Part shown: positions 7,680 through 23,000 of the stretch, piece after piece
Layout of the letters: each line of letters starts with the position of its first letter
Numbering within the stretch: the stretch's first letter is position 1
Assembly (NCBI GenBank): GCA_020974905.1
Contig: CP087563.1
Coordinates: 434,001 to 498,000, forward strand
Source of the DNA: Planctomycetes bacterium syqfu
GTDB lineage: Bacteria; Planctomycetota; Phycisphaerae; Phycisphaerales; Phycisphaeraceae
Direction: 5' to 3'
Length of the DNA stretch: 64,000 nucleotides
The notes under the pieces: generated by a model
The model's input: only the letters and a program-made list of their open reading frames with translations
The model's database searches: none
What the model was told of the DNA's origin: nothing
Made by a program: the position numbers and the translations under genes

Positions 7680-7931
7680 CTTTGTAATCATTAACAATAG
7701 GTAATCGCAAGATTGCCGCGTCAGATAACAAAACAATCGGCTCGCTACGTGAACTGTCATGAGTTTTTACGACAGGAGCCCTTTGACACGCAACGTCGGA
7801 TCCAGGTGACAGAGAGAGAAACACCCAAGCCCAACTGAATAACCCGCCCACCATTCAGCCTCCCTGCCCGAGATCCAGTTTTTATCTGACTTTTGAAGAA
7901 CCAACCATCCGTTCTTTACAGGGAGTTCCAC

Positions 7932-8090
7932 ATGCCACGACGGATCAAGCGATCGGCTCAACAGCGTCACAACAGGAAGTCATTACGCAAGAGCTTTCGC
8001 AATCTGCTTCGCAAACGGCAAGCCGTTCCGACCATCTTCAACCATGAGCTTGAAACGCTGGAACCACGCGTCCTGCTCACCACGCTTGTC
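7932..8090 (+). other. N-terminal basic region plus LEPR-XLL motif
   Basis: Residues 1-33 are dominated by Arg and Lys; LEPRVLL follows at residues 43-49. This arrangement marks many large planctomycete secreted-type proteins and is thought to act in targeting. There is no ordinary hydrophobic signal-peptide core, which makes the export route an open question. Confidence 0.85.
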
Positions 8091-11000
8091 GGCGGCGATA
8101 TCTTCGAATTCAAAGCACCTGATCCGACCGATCCGGATGGCGAAGGCGTCACGATCCGCGTCGTGATTACCGGCGATACCATCGTGGAGCTCATCGGTGC
8201 CGATGTCCGACTTGAACCGGATGAATTCGGCAACCTGCGTCAGGTGGTCAACCTAGGCGACCTGCCAGGTACCATCTACGGTCAAGACTCGGCAGCAGGC
8301 AGCGACGACATCGAAGACGGCATCGACGTACTTGGTGGTGTCGGTGGTGCAGACGGTGTAACGCCCTTCTCGTTGGATGAACTCAACGGCGCGTTGATGA
8401 GCATCCTTGATCCCCTTTCAGGCAGCGTCATTCTGGCTACGGAGGATGGTACCGACCAGATTGATATGCAGGCCATCGCGAGCATGGGCCTTTTGGGTAA
8501 CGGCACCACGTTCGGCATCAATGTCGGCCAGATCCAGTCCGGCTCAGGCACCAATGCCACCACGCGACAGGTCATCCAACTCGTTCAGCTTGATACCACC
8601 AATGCCGATGGAACTCCCGATACTGACGGCACGGTGCAGGCCATTATCCAGGCTGCCACGCTTCAGAACGATATCCAGTCACAACTGGTCAACTATCCCA
8701 CTGGACTCAACAGCCCCGACGCTTATGCCATTGACCCCACAACAGGCCTGGCCTATGCCGTCTCCAATGAAGTGCTCTACCGCATCAATCGCTCCAGTGG
8801 TGCAGTCACGGTCATTGGCAATGTCTCCAGCGAAACACTGAGCTTTGAAGAAATCGTCGGCGATGTCTCAGATGATATCACCGGTCTGGGTGTCGACTCG
8901 GCAGGTAACTTCCTGTCTGTCTACATCGACTCCCTGCTCAATCATGCCCTGTACACCAGTGACAGTGCAGACGATCCCAACCCATTGACTGCCGTGCTTG
9001 GCGACTATGGTTCGAGTGTGAATCTCACTGCCATCGCGGTCGATTCCGATCCTGATGCGCCGGCATGGGGTGTGGTCGAAACTGGGGGTACCAACTACCT
9101 GGTTCGCTTTACCCGGGTGAACGGCGAAATCCAATCGCAGACGGTCATCGGTGCAATCCAGGATAGCCAGGGACGTAATGTCACCGAAATCGAATCCATC
9201 GAACTCGAATCCACCGGCGATCTCTACGTTGTGGCCACACGCCCCACCGTCAATACCGGTGGTACGCGCGAAGTCTTCCGCATTAATTCCAACACCGCTG
9301 TGGCATCGGCTGTCAACGTCGTTGTCTTTGCAGACGGCGTACTTAATGACGATGTGACCGGTACGGCAATTGATGAATCCAATGGTGCGGAAAATGGTGT
9401 GCTTTATGCCACCGTGCGCATTGGTACCCAGGATATGCTTATTCGCATCGACCGTTCCATTGCCGTCTCGCCCAGTGATTCTGAAGCGGACTCGGAAGAT
9501 GGTGCAGTCAGCGACAACACCGACGGTCTTGCCAACGATGAACGTTTCCTGTTCTACTCGGTCTATGACAACACGGTCATCAACCCGGCCTTGATCTCCA
9601 GCACGCTGGACCTGGTCCCGCAGGTCGATGTTGACAGCAATATTGAAGGTGGCGGTGATCTGCTGGATGCCTACGACGTGACCGCTTTGACTGTTACCGC
9701 CAATGATCGCTTGCTGGCCGTGGTTCAGGAAGCCGATGGCACGATGAGTCTCTATGAAGCCGTGCGCAACACCACCGGCGGTCCCATCCAGAGCTTTACC
9801 AAACTTGGCAGCCTGACATACGATCATGATTCAGATGAAGGTGCAGTCACAACAGACAGCATCGTTAATATCCAGGCCATCGAAGCCCATGTTTCTGACA
9901 ATAACAAGGTGTACTTCATCGGGCAGGTTGATACCAATGGTGATGGCGTCGGCGACACCAAGGATCAACTCTTTGAGTTAACCTTTGCTGATGATGAAAC
10001 ATACAGCATCACCGCTGAAAATGTCCTGATTAGTGGCGCAACCACCACCAGTCAGTTCACGGCGTTGACCTTTGCTCAAAACGATTCAGGCGAACTTTAC
10101 CTTTACGGTGTTCGCCAGACTTCCAACGGTGATGAACTCGTCAGCTTTGCAACTGATGCTGCCAACGATCCTTCCGGCAGTTCCGTTGCGATTGTCGATA
10201 TTGCAGGCACTTCTTCATCCGTGCATATCGCTGCATTGGATACCTATGGTTCAGGCACACTGGTTGGTTATCGTGATGATGAATCCGGCAGCAGTGTCGA
10301 TCGTGATCTGGTCTTTGTAGGCAAGGATGGTTCGGTCGATCAGCGTCTGGCAGCAGGTGTCATCGATAGTGCGCTTTCCGGTTTGGCCATCGACGCAGAC
10401 GGTCGCGTGTACAGCGTCTTCTCAACGGATGGCACCAACTCCCAGTTGTGGCAGTCTGAAAGCTTTGCCCAGATCCCCAGTCTTGAAAATGGTGATTCAG
10501 GCACGCTGGCAGATGTCATGGACGTCATCGCGCTGACCATCGGTACATCCGGTTCGACTTTCATTGTGACCAACAATGACACCGGTTATGTTCTGCAGCA
10601 GGTTCAACGCAACTCCGCTGGACTGGCAACCGGTACCCAAAGCATCGGGCATATCGTCAGTTCCGCAACCGGTAGCAGTATCCTTGATATCACCGGACTG
10701 GACATCAACCCCGCGAGCAATGGTCTGTGGACCATTGGCGTGGATGCATCCACCCTTTCGCCGGACACCAGTCTGGGTAGTGCCAGTGTGCTTTATGACG
10801 TGATTGACGTGGTGGTCACCGACGCATTGGATGCCAATCAGCGCCAGCGTGTCTTTGCCATGGTCGATAACGGTATTTCCATTGACCTTTATGAAATCAC
10901 CCGTGCTGTCGATGGCGATGTTGAAGCCTTCAACTTCATCGGTCAGCTTTCTGACGCTTCTGGCAATGCAATTCTGGCATCCACTGCCATTGAATCGAAC

Positions 11001-14000
11001 AACAATGACGCCTTGTTTGTCAATGGTTATTCAGCTGATGACCTGCTTGATACCACGTCCGTGGATTCTGACATCCTCAGTGGACTGACCATTGAACAGG
11101 TTGCAGCAGTTCCTGGCACGGATAATGCCATGTACGTCTTGACGACCGATGGCGACATCTACTTCATCGACAATAACGGCGTTGAAACCCTTGTCGATCA
11201 ATCTGCCATCAATGACATTCAAGGTATTGCTTATGACGCGACCTTTGAGCGTTTGATGCTCCTTGGACGTGTGGACAATTCCACCAGTTTCAATCTCTAT
11301 GCCATCGATGCTGCGACGGCATTGGATTCAGATACGCTGACGATCACAGCGATGACCACGTTCTTCAACGATCAAACCACCATCTATAACACCAGCAACA
11401 GTTCGTTTGCAGGGATGACCTGGGATAACGAAAACAATCAGTTGCTGCTGATCCGTAACGACGAAGTGACCACCACCAACGGTCAGTTCCTGGTGACGGT
11501 CAGCTTTGATGCCACCACCGGTGATTATGTCAGCGCCACCAGCAGCTCAACGAACATCCAGAATGGTTTGACAGCTGAGAATATGACCATCACTGAGCTG
11601 ACATTGCACAACGGTACGCTGATGGCCATTCATCAGTCCGGCGCCAGCCAGTACTTGGTTGCCATCGATCAGACCGATCCCGCACAGTCACGCATTCTCA
11701 CCAGTGCCCTGGGAGGCGATGACATTGTCGGTCTTTCAGACAATGAAAACGGCAGTCTGGTCATTGTGACCTACGATGAAGATACGACGCTTAACAGCTG
11801 GAATATCGGTGATGCCACCCCGACCACCCGGTTGTACACCCTCAACGACGTTGCCAGCCTGGCATTGGACAGCGGTGCCAGTACAACGGGTAACGGGGTT
11901 GCATTAACGTCTCTGGATGGCAGTATTGTCAGCTTTGCGGTGGACACCGACGGCGATACAACGCTGCTTTACGCTGTGACTCAAAGCGCGGTCGATTCGC
12001 TGCATCATTTGATAACCATTGATACCGACAACGCCACCGATGATGGCAATGTTGCAGGTACGATTGTGGACCTGGGAGCGATCCAGCTTAACACCAACCT
12101 TCAGGACAGCGGCTCGGAAGTGAACCCGACCATTGTCTCTGCTGATATTCGCAATGGCGTGCTCGTTGCCATCGCAACGGGTATCTCCTCGGATGTTGAT
12201 CGTCAGATCATTGGTGTTGATCTTGAAAATCCCACTGAAGACACCATCTTCTACACCATCCCCGATACCTTGTCGGTTGACGATACGCTCGTTGGTTTGT
12301 CGGTTGATGAAAACGGCAATCTTTTTGGTATCAGCAGCAGCACTGGCGTGACGCGTTTGATGACGTCCGTGGTGGAACAGTCGCTTTACACCGTCAGTAC
12401 CCTCACCGGTCTTGCTGCGGCGGTCGGCACGCTTGATGATGTCAATGGTGATCCTGTGACGGACACCGTGACGGCCATGAGCTTCTCCAAGGCAGGCGAT
12501 GTGCTCTATGCCGTGCTGCGCGATATGGATGAAGGCCAGGATCGTCTTGTGACCGTGAGTATGACCGATGGTGAAGTCTCTGAAATCGGTACATCCACCA
12601 GCATTATTCAGGTTAACGAAGAAAACACGCGCATCGTGGCGTTGGAAACCAGTCCCACGGGTGACCTGCTGGCGTATGATGATTCTCAGACAGATGGTCG
12701 TCGTGTGATTCAGATCAATCTTGATGACACGGAAACCTCCCTGCAAGTCACCACGCCTGACACTGATTTGAATGATGTGATGGGCTTTGCGGTTGATGCC
12801 AACGGCCGGTATTACAGCCTTGCTGATATCACCGACACGACCACCAGCACGACCGAAACGCGTCTGTTCAGTTCGCTTAACAGCTTTGTTGCCCAGGCCC
12901 TGTTTAATGGCGGTCTTGGTGCGGCATTTGATGACATTGCGGACCTGACGGTCAATGCAGCAGGTCAGATCTATGCCATCCGTTCGGAACTTGGGGGGCA
13001 GACCAGTCTGCTTTACAAGGTCAACATCGACTCAGCTTCAGGCACCATCTCCTCCTTTGACCTGATCAATCAGATCAGTGATACCGATGGCAATCTGATC
13101 CTCAACATCACCGCAGTCGATGCAGATCCCGATTCCGAATTACTCTATGTTGTCGGCCAGGTTGAAGGGGATGACACGCGCATGCTCTTTACCGTCGACC
13201 CCAGCAGTGGTGAAGCAACCCTTGTTGGTGAAGTCACGGCCTATGGCACGACGGACACCGTCGAAAACGATATCCGATCATTGGCCTGGGATAACTCAGG
13301 AACGATGCTCTTTGGCGTGATCGCCGACTTTGATGGTTATGAAAAACTCATCCGCATCAATCCGACCGATGCAACCTACACCGACAGTGGTACCGTTGCT
13401 CCGGATGTGGTTCAAAGCCAGGATGATGCGGTTACCATCGACATGGACACCGCCCTTGCCATCGTCGCAGCGACGGATGGATCCAACACCCTCTGGACGT
13501 TACATCAGGATGATACGAATGGCTACGTGATCAGCGAGATCACACGGGATGCCGATGGCAACATCACCGGCATCACCGAATATGCCAACTATGACTTCAC
13601 TTTCGACTACGATCACGATGGTGATGCAGACGCCACCACTTCCAACATCACCGGCGATATCACCAATATCAGTTCGCTGGCGTTGTCTGAAGATGGCAGC
13701 ACACTCTACTTCGTTGGTACGACCACCGATGCGTCGACGGGTAATGAATATTCCGTACTGTTTTCCATTGCGGCATCAGATGCTGGCTCAGCCAACACGC
13801 CGGTGACATTGGAAGCAGTGCTGTCATTTAACGACAACACGATTGATGACACCTTCAAGGCATTGGTTGCCAAAGATGCCACGACGTTGACCGGTATCCG
13901 CAGCATTGATGGCGATGACTGGCTTGTGACCATTGACCTGACTGCTGGCGACACTTTGGGTGATGTGAATAACGTCGGTGATGGTGAAGTGAAAGTCGAT

Positions 14001-17000
14001 GAAGTCGGCACCAACATCTCCGCCTTGACCTACAACGTCTATGGCGAACTGGTCGCGCTTGACACCACGGACAATGGCCACCGTCTGGTGATGCTCAGTG
14101 AAGTGAGTCCCAGCAGTCTGTCAGTTGCCCTGACCCGTCAAGGCATCATGGCTGACAACATGGTCGGCCTTGCCACCAACGGCAGTGATCAGTATTTCAG
14201 CATCTCAGACAGCGATACAGCCGATGCCGATCGCATTTTCACCAACTCCGCAGGCCGCGCCTACATCGAAGTCGGTGGTCAGAATCCCAATATCGGCGTT
14301 GACGTGGTTGATGCGACCAATGATGGAACGCCTGATTACACCTTCAGCTTTGACGATGTCATTGATATGGCCGTCTCAGAAGATGGTCTAACCGGTTATG
14401 TCGTGGATTATGACGCGACATCTGGCAACTACATCCTCAAGACGTATACACGTGATGCTACAACCGGCGAGATTGATTCGGATGTCACCGAATTTCTGGG
14501 AACCGATGGCATTATCCAGGAATCCACCGGTACGACGCGCCTTACCGGTGTCACATCCCTGGCCATTGATGGGCAGACGCTTTACCTGACCGCTGCTGAG
14601 GGTGTGTTTGCACTGAATCTTGCTACTGCGACCAATCCTCACTTTACCGGTGCGGACTTTGCTGCAGGTGATGTGGGCAATATTGTCGATGCATTCTCCG
14701 CGCTTGCAGCAGACAGTGATGGCAATCTCTATGCGGTCGGTGCTGTGGATTCAGCGACGATCACCTTCACTGCCAACCCGAGCAATGGTGATACGCTGAC
14801 GATCAATGATGGGACCACCATCACCGTCTACCAATTCGTGACCACGGATGGTGTGAGTACCGGTGATTCGCTGGGCAATGGCAATACGGCGATCCAAATC
14901 ACGGACTACATCGCCAGCACAATGTCTGAATTAGCCACACAGCTCAATTTCGATTATGCCGGTTCGGTTTATGCCGTCGATGCCACGACTACCGTTTCCA
15001 AGGCCATTCGTCTGCTGCATAACGTTAGCAACGCCGATGGCGTGATGGTGACCACATCCGATGCATTGGTCGTAACCAACTTTGGTGATGGTGCTCAACG
15101 TGACGTCCTGATGCTTCTGGATACCAGCGGGGCCAACCCAACTGCCAGCATTGTCGGGAACAACGTCATCGAAGTGGATGATCAAGGCACGATCGTCACA
15201 GCCATGGAATTTGATGCTTCCAACCGCTTGATTGCGATCAATGATGCCTATGGCACAGACATGCGCATGATGATCAACATCAGCACAGCAGATCCGTTTA
15301 ACAGCAGCGTTGCGCTCAGTGGTATCGGCTCGGTCAGTGAAGACATGGCAGGTTTGACAGCGGATGGACGCGGCCGATTCTACAGCATTGATGATAACGA
15401 AACGCTCCGCGCCAGTGGTATCCAATCCTCGGGCATGGACTTCTCCGAATCCAACAGTCTTGTCGTCATGGATGATTCACTGAACAGTGATACCTCCACC
15501 ACCGGACGTCGTCGTCTGGTCTTTGTCGATGTCAACGCACCAACCAAGTCCGTTCAGGCAACTTATCCAGGCGCGATCTCCGATCGTCTGCAGGGTTACG
15601 CTTCGACATTGGATGGCACGTATTACGCGGTCTTTGACAACACAGCAGTCGATGGTGGTTTGACCAACAACCTGCTCTTCCGTTCGCTTGCTGACAACGC
15701 GCCGAACATGACCGTCAATGGTGATCTTGGTGATAACTATGAGTTCTCCGCCATTGCCGTGACACCGGATACCGTCGATGGCCCGGGTGTGGTTTATGCG
15801 ATCAATACCAACGATCAAGGCAGCACGGAACTCTACGTGCTTGATGACGATCGTGAAAACGCATCGGCTGCCCGTTATCTTGGCCAGATCACCGACAAGT
15901 TTGGTGCTGCCATCACCGACATCCTCTCGATGGATTCGGATGAAAACGGCATCCTGCACCTGGTCGGTTTTAACAGCCAGGCTCCCAACCCCACCACCAC
16001 CGTGGGGCAGACCAGCGAATACACGGCCATCAGTGAAGACTTTGAGCCCGTTGCCATGACGGTGACCGATACTGGTCGAATCTTCATCATCAATGACAAC
16101 AATGCAGACACTGATGGGGATGGCAAGAAGGACTACTCACTGGTTGAGATCACACGCACCGCGAATCTCACCGGCGGTATTGTGACCTCCATCATCAACC
16201 ATGGCATCATCCAGGATCCCAACGATGCCCAGGATGGTGAAGACATCCAGAACATCTACACCATCGAAACCGACCCGGTTACCGGCAAGCTCTACACCGT
16301 TGGTACCAAGGGTTCCTCTGATAGCCAGACCCTCTTTGAAATCAACCCGGTTAACGGTGTGGCTCAGATGGTCGGTGTGCTTCAGGATGATTCGGGTAAT
16401 GACATCACTGAAAACATCAAGGCACTGGCAGCCCAGGAAGTCACCGACGAAGTACCCGATGAACTGGACACGGTCTGGGTGATTGATGCTTCAGGAAGCA
16501 CGATTGCAGACTTTGCAGGTTCGGCTGTGGGTGACGTCAACGGTGACGGTTTAGCCAACACGGTTCTCGATGCCGAACTGGCTGCATTGATCAACCTCAA
16601 TCAGCAACTCATCGACCAGGGTCAGGGCAATGATGCGGAAATCTCCATCGTGGTCTTTGGTACCAATGCCCAGATTCAGGACATGGACCCATCGACGTCC
16701 AGTGAGTTTGAGATCGTCGCGACACCTTCACAGGACAACGATGGAAACGGCGTGCCGGATATCATCGACATCCTTCAGAACATACAGATTGATCTGAACG
16801 AAACCAACATCGGCCAACTCACCAACTACGAAGACGCCCTGCAGAAAGCGGCTGACGTGTTTGAACAACGCGGCACGGTTTCAGGTGATGGTGTGATGAT
16901 CTTCCTGTCAGATGGTGAACCGACGGTCGGCAATCTCGATGGCAATAACGAAGGTGAAGATGACCTCTATGAACCCTTTGGCTTTGGTGACCCGTTTGAA

Positions 17001-20000
17001 TACGGCGATGAAGTGACCGAACTGCTGGATATGGGCATTGAACTCAATGCGTATTCTGTCGGTAGTGCCGATGCGTTGGGTAATCTGCAGGTCATTGATC
17101 CTGATGCCATTTTGGTCAACACCACTGATGAACTGACCAGTTCGCTGGAATCGGCAGTGAACGTTGGCTTCGTCGAATTCCTGGCTGTGATGGATGATTC
17201 GGTCAATGGAGGCCAATCTCTGGTCGAAATCAACATCAACCCGGTGGACAACAACGGTGACACAATCTTCGAAGAAATCCGCGTCATGGACCGCGGTCAG
17301 ATTGAGTATGACGTTGATGAAGACAACTTTGATCAGACTACCAATATCGTTGATTTTGACTTCAACGCTCAGGGCGAACTCATTGCCCTGGAAGAATCAG
17401 CAGCAGGACTGCGCGCCCTGCTGCTCGTTGATCAGGACAATCCCGATACCGAGTCTCGTTTGACGACTGACTTCGGTGCAGTGGATGGCAACCTGATGGG
17501 GTATGCATCGGATGAAGCAGGTCGGTTCTACAGCATTTATGATGCGGATGACCAATCGAACCTGGATCTTTGGACCAACGGCAGTCAGCTCTTTACGATT
17601 GACCCGTCGGATCTCAATGGCCCGGATGCCACGCCCAGCGCATTCCTGGATTCGGATGCCGATGGCGTTCCAGACTTGTATGACGCGATTGATGCCAACG
17701 GTGACGGTTTGCCCGAGGAAGTGATTGCCACTCCGGTGACGACGCTCAGTCGCCCCAACCCGTTGAGTACGGATTACATTCCGATCACCACGGTGGACAA
17801 CATTGTTGCTGGTGGTTCGACCGAGCTTGATCTTTCGAACATTTCAATCACCAATTATTTTGATGATCTGGAAGGCTTGTTAACCTCGGTGATTCGTTTT
17901 GATGCCCAACCTTTGGCGGGTGAAACGATCACGATCAATGATGGTTACTCGACCTACACCTTTGAGTTTGGCGTGGATGTTGCCATCGGTGCAGATGCTG
18001 CTGAGACGATGCAGAATTTTGTGGACGCTTTGACTGACAACAGCGTTGCACTGAGCGCCAGCACCTCAACGGTGGGTACGGTCGCGCAATTGATTCTGGA
18101 TTATGACAACACCGATAGCAGCATCGAACTGGCTGCATCACTGTCACTGTCAGATAACGTGCTGACCACCGGGATCACGGAATCAAGCACGCTGACATTC
18201 AATGATGTCCCCCTGGCAACGCAAACGATCACGCTTGATGACGGCTTTGATACCTACACCTTTGTCTTCTTTACGGCCTCTGATCCGACCAATCCCGCGA
18301 CCAACACCTATGGCGTGGATGTCAGTTCAGGTGATATTGATATCATCCTCGGACTGCTCAATACCGCGATCACTGATGCAAATGCTGTGGTGAGTACATC
18401 GGTTGATACCACCCTTGATACCTTGCAGATTACCTACAGCGATCAAATCGGCATTTCGTCGACAAGCCTGGATCTGACCATCACCGGCTTTAGCTCCTCA
18501 GCCACCGGTGACGTGGTGCGTGGCACGATCACGCTTAACGACAATCCGTCGGACGGCGATACCATCACCATCAATGATGGCTTTAACACCATCACCTTCG
18601 AGTTTGACTCCTCTGCTGCCAATACGATTACGCTTGGTGATATCGCATCGGCCCAGTTCTTTGATCCGGATCTGTTCAACTATTCTCAGGACTTCACGAT
18701 CAATCGTGCAGATGGTCAAGCTCAAAACAGTTTTGATGTTGACACCTCATCATTGACCAAAAATAGCTCGGTTCAGGACTTGCTTGATTTGATCAATGAA
18801 GCGGCTGGCAACCTGCCTGTGGCAACGGTGACCTACACTGACTTGCCGGATGAAGGCAAGTATCTGCAGATCAATGATGGCACGAACGAAGTTATTTTCG
18901 AGTTTGATGTCAACTCTGCCTTTGATGCTGCCACACCGTTGGGTTCGCTGAATTCAGGTAATGGACTTGATCTGTCACAAGCCTTTGATGTGCATTATGA
19001 AGACGGCAACGTCCGCTCCATTGACCTGTCCGCCCTTTCTGCAACCGATACTGTTCAGGACCTGCTGGATTTACTGGAACTGGCCCGGGCAGGTGTCGAT
19101 TTCACCGGTGCAACGATCAACCTCACCGACGGTGACACGCTGGTGATTGATGATGGCACCAATGCGGCTGTGACGATTGAACTGGATGCAGGCATTGAAC
19201 TGACCACCCTGCTCACTGAGCTGAATAACGGCAACGGTGTCGATCTGAGTGAGCCCTTTACGGTGACGCTCAGTGATGGCTCGGTTATCGATATGGACCT
19301 CTCAAGTCTGCTCGTGGATGTGAATGTCAGCACGACGGATACAGGCGCCAACACGGTCCAGGACCTGATCACACTCATTGAGTATCAGCGCGCTGTCATC
19401 AGCTTCAACAACAATGCAACTGACGGCGAAACAGTGACCATCTCCGATGGCACCAACAGCTATACCTTCGAATTTTCCGATGGCGCAATCGGCGATGCCA
19501 CGCTCATTGGTGATCTGAACGACGGTGCGGGAATCGACCTTTCCAACACGTTTGATATCACGCTTGGTGATGGCACGATTCTGACCATGGATCTGTCGTC
19601 CCTGGATCAAAGCAGCAGTGTTCAAGACCTGCGTGACCTGATCAATGCACAGCGTGCGATTTTGACTTTGTCGACTGACCTGTCAGACGGCGACACCATC
19701 ACCATCAGCGATGGTGTGACCGACTACACCTTCGAATTTGACAGTGGTCTGCTTGAAGTGGATGACCTGCTCGTAACGCTTAACAGCACCAGCGATCTGG
19801 ATTTGACCGGTGATATCACCGTCCTTCGACAGGACGGCACATCCTTTACCATTGCCGACGGTACATTCGGTCCCGCCAGTACTGTGCAGGATTTCCTGGA
19901 TGCCATTAATACGCATGCCAGTAACCGCCCACAGGCTACGATCGAACTGGACAACCTCCCAGCAGCTGGTGAAACCATCAGCATCACAATCGGCGAAACG

Positions 20001-23000
20001 GTCCACACCTTTACGTTTGTCAATCTCGATACAAGTTCAGTGACATTAGGTGATGGCCAGATTTCCATTCGCCAGAATCTCGCAGCCATTACGACTTCAC
20101 TTGCTGCTGAAATCAACCAACTGACCGATGTTGCTACCTCCGTTGTTGGCAGCGTCATCGAAATCGAATACACCGGCTCCTCTGTCCCGACACTCGACAT
20201 CAGTGATACCGTTGCCGATATCACGGTCGAAGAATGGGCGTCGCTCACGGCTCAAATCAATGATGCTGGTACCGGTATCGAATTGATCGACGGCACAACC
20301 GGCGGTTCGACGACTTTGGTCACGACATCCAATGCTTTGACCACCTTCCTGGGTCTGAACACCGCTGCTGTGAATGGTGTGATCTCCGGCTCCGATGTGA
20401 CGCGCGTTCTCACCGAAGATCAAACGGGCAACGTTGTTGCAGTCCAATTGGTCTTTGATGTCAATGATGACGTGGACTACGAAGCCACCCTTGCCAATCT
20501 CTATACCGCAATTGGAACGGTTGGTGCGTTGGACGGCCTGATCGTCAACGATACCGCCCTCTCCGGTGGCGCGTATGTTTTGACCTTTGCTGATAGTAAC
20601 TCGCTAGGTTTGACGAGTGTTGTATTTGATGATGACGGTGCAATCTCCACTGCGAATTTCAATCAGCAGGTTGACATTGCGATCAACACCGAAGCCGTGG
20701 GCTTTGATATCACTGACCTGGTGACCGGCACGGATCAGATGGTCATACAGACCAACGGCACAACCACGGAACTTGGAATTGCAGGTGCCGCTGAAAGTGA
20801 TGTGATCAACGGGCAGAGTATCTCCACAACCGATGGCGTGGTGGATGGTCATTTGGCGGTTGCTGTTGGTAACGAGATTGCAGACTCGATGACCAATCTC
20901 ATCGCTGCAATCAATGGACACGCAACCCTTTCGACCAACCTGACCGCTGAAGCGATCACCGACACCCGCATCACCATTATCGATGACTCGGGCGCCAATG
21001 TCGCGACTGTCTCGGTTGACAGCACTCATTACACCAGCCGCGATTTCACCGCGGTCTATTCGAATCTGGCCAGCCTCGTCGAAGGCAACAGCACCGACGA
21101 GTACGGCAGCATCACCATTACCGACACCGCTGAAGATGGCGACATCATCACCATCTACGATGGCTATGGCACACCGGTGATCTTTGAATTCGATGCAGGT
21201 GAATTTGACTATGACAATCTTATCGGTGACCTGCGCGATGGTGCAGGTATCGACCTGAGCCAGAACTTTGATGTTACCTTGCCCGATGGCACGCTTTTCA
21301 CCATTGATCTTTCCACCCTTGAACAAACCGACACCGTTCAGGATCTGGTTGATTTGATCAGTGCCAAGCGGGCGCAGTTCAGTGTCACCACCGGATTGGA
21401 TGATGGCGATACCATCACCATCACCGTCAATGATGGCACGAACGACATCGAATACGTCTTTGAAATTGACAGCGGTATCAATGCTGACACCACGCTTGCT
21501 GAACTTAACAGCGGTACGGGTATCACCGACTTCTCCACCTTCACCATCACACGCGCAGATGGTGTCACAATTGACATTGACCCCAGCAGTCTGTCTGCAA
21601 CATCGACGGTTCAGGACCTGCTTGACCTGATCAATGACGATGCGCAAAACACACTCTCTGCGACGATCACGTTATCCAACCAACCGTTGGCAACCGAAAC
21701 CATCACCATTGATGGCGTGGTCTTTGAGTTCCTCAATGACAGTGGTACTGTCAGTGATGCAGCTTATATCGGTGTGCAGATCGGTGATACAACCGTTGAC
21801 ACCGCAAACAACCTGGCTTCAGCAATTGCTGGCAATACCTCCGTCACCAGCACCTACACAGGCCTGGTCGGCACCAATGCCTACGTTACCGTGACTTCTG
21901 CCAGCAGCTTTGCCGTCACCGGCGAGAGTAGCAACTTCATGAGTGTGACTGCACAAGGTCAACTCGTTGCGCAGATCTCTGCTGACGGGACGTCCATCGA
22001 ACTGGTCGATAACACCACCGGCGGTAATACGTTGACCGTCAGCAATTCCGTTGCAGGTGAGTTCATTGATCAGCTGGGTCTGTTGGGCGCAGATGGCACG
22101 TTGGATACCGAGGAAGACGGCACGCTCATCGGCACGCAGATCAGTCCTGCACTGAATCATGCCACCACCGGAGCGACTTACATTGTCACGGCCGTTCAGA
22201 TGGGTGATGACCTTTCAGAGACCATTGAAAATCTGATCGAAACCATCAACAACACCGCGGGTCTGGATGTGACCGTCGAAAATCTGTTCGGTGATACACT
22301 GACCTTCGTCAATGTGGATCAGTCCACGCATTCCGGTGTCGAGGTTGAATATGACTATGGCTCAACCCCCATCGTCCAGGAATTCGCTTCGGTTGATGCG
22401 CGTATCAATTCGCTGAACATCGGCTTTGTGATCGATGCATCAGCCGTGACAGCAAATGGCAATGACCTGCTGACGATTGAGTCCAATACCACCACATCCA
22501 ATCTGGGGATTGCGGGTCAGGATGGCGATGCGGATGCAACCGAAGACCAGATACTCTACGGTCAGACGCTCTCCTCTCTGTACGGACTGGATACCACCGT
22601 CTTCTTTACCACCAACACGCAATTGGGATCGCTGCGTGATGGCAACGGCATCGATACGTCCGCACCATTCGAAGTCTCCTTCCAGGATGGCTCAACACGC
22701 ATCTACGACCTAAGTTCTCTGGATAGCACCAGCACGGTTGCTGAGTTGCTCCAACTCATCGGTTATGCGCGGGGTACCATCGATCTGACTTCCGGTCAAC
22801 CCAATGTTGGTGACACCATCACCGTCAATGACGGAACCACGACGGTGACCTACGAACTGAATACGGGTATCTTTGATGACACCACACTTGCAGCTTTGGG
22901 CGTGACCAGTATCAGCAATTTTGATATTCGTCTGAGTGACGGCAATGTTTACACTGTTGATCTGACGACGACGCCTCCAACAGATGTTCAGGACGTGATC

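Larger units (their letters stand above)
7567..7931. other. 365-bp leader region upstream of the giant gene
   Basis: No gene is supported here. It contains two strong inverted repeats in its first third. The rest holds a perfect TTGACA (7783-7788) without a good -10 at the right distance. The last 12 bases carry the Shine-Dalgarno of the giant gene (AGGGAG, 7920-7925). I could not place its promoter with confidence. Confidence 0.7.

Noticed and set aside
7783..7811. TTGACA as -35 of the giant gene promoter
   Set aside because: The hexamer 17 nt downstream, GTGACA, is a poor -10; kept only as a remark.
20604..21647. Long minus-strand open frame (347 codons) opposite the giant gene, and similar ones near 8868-9827 and 11904-12746
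   Set aside because: They mirror the strongly biased repeat codons of the giant gene, have no family resemblance, no Shine-Dalgarno and low-complexity Ile/Asp/Val-rich translations. They are shadows.
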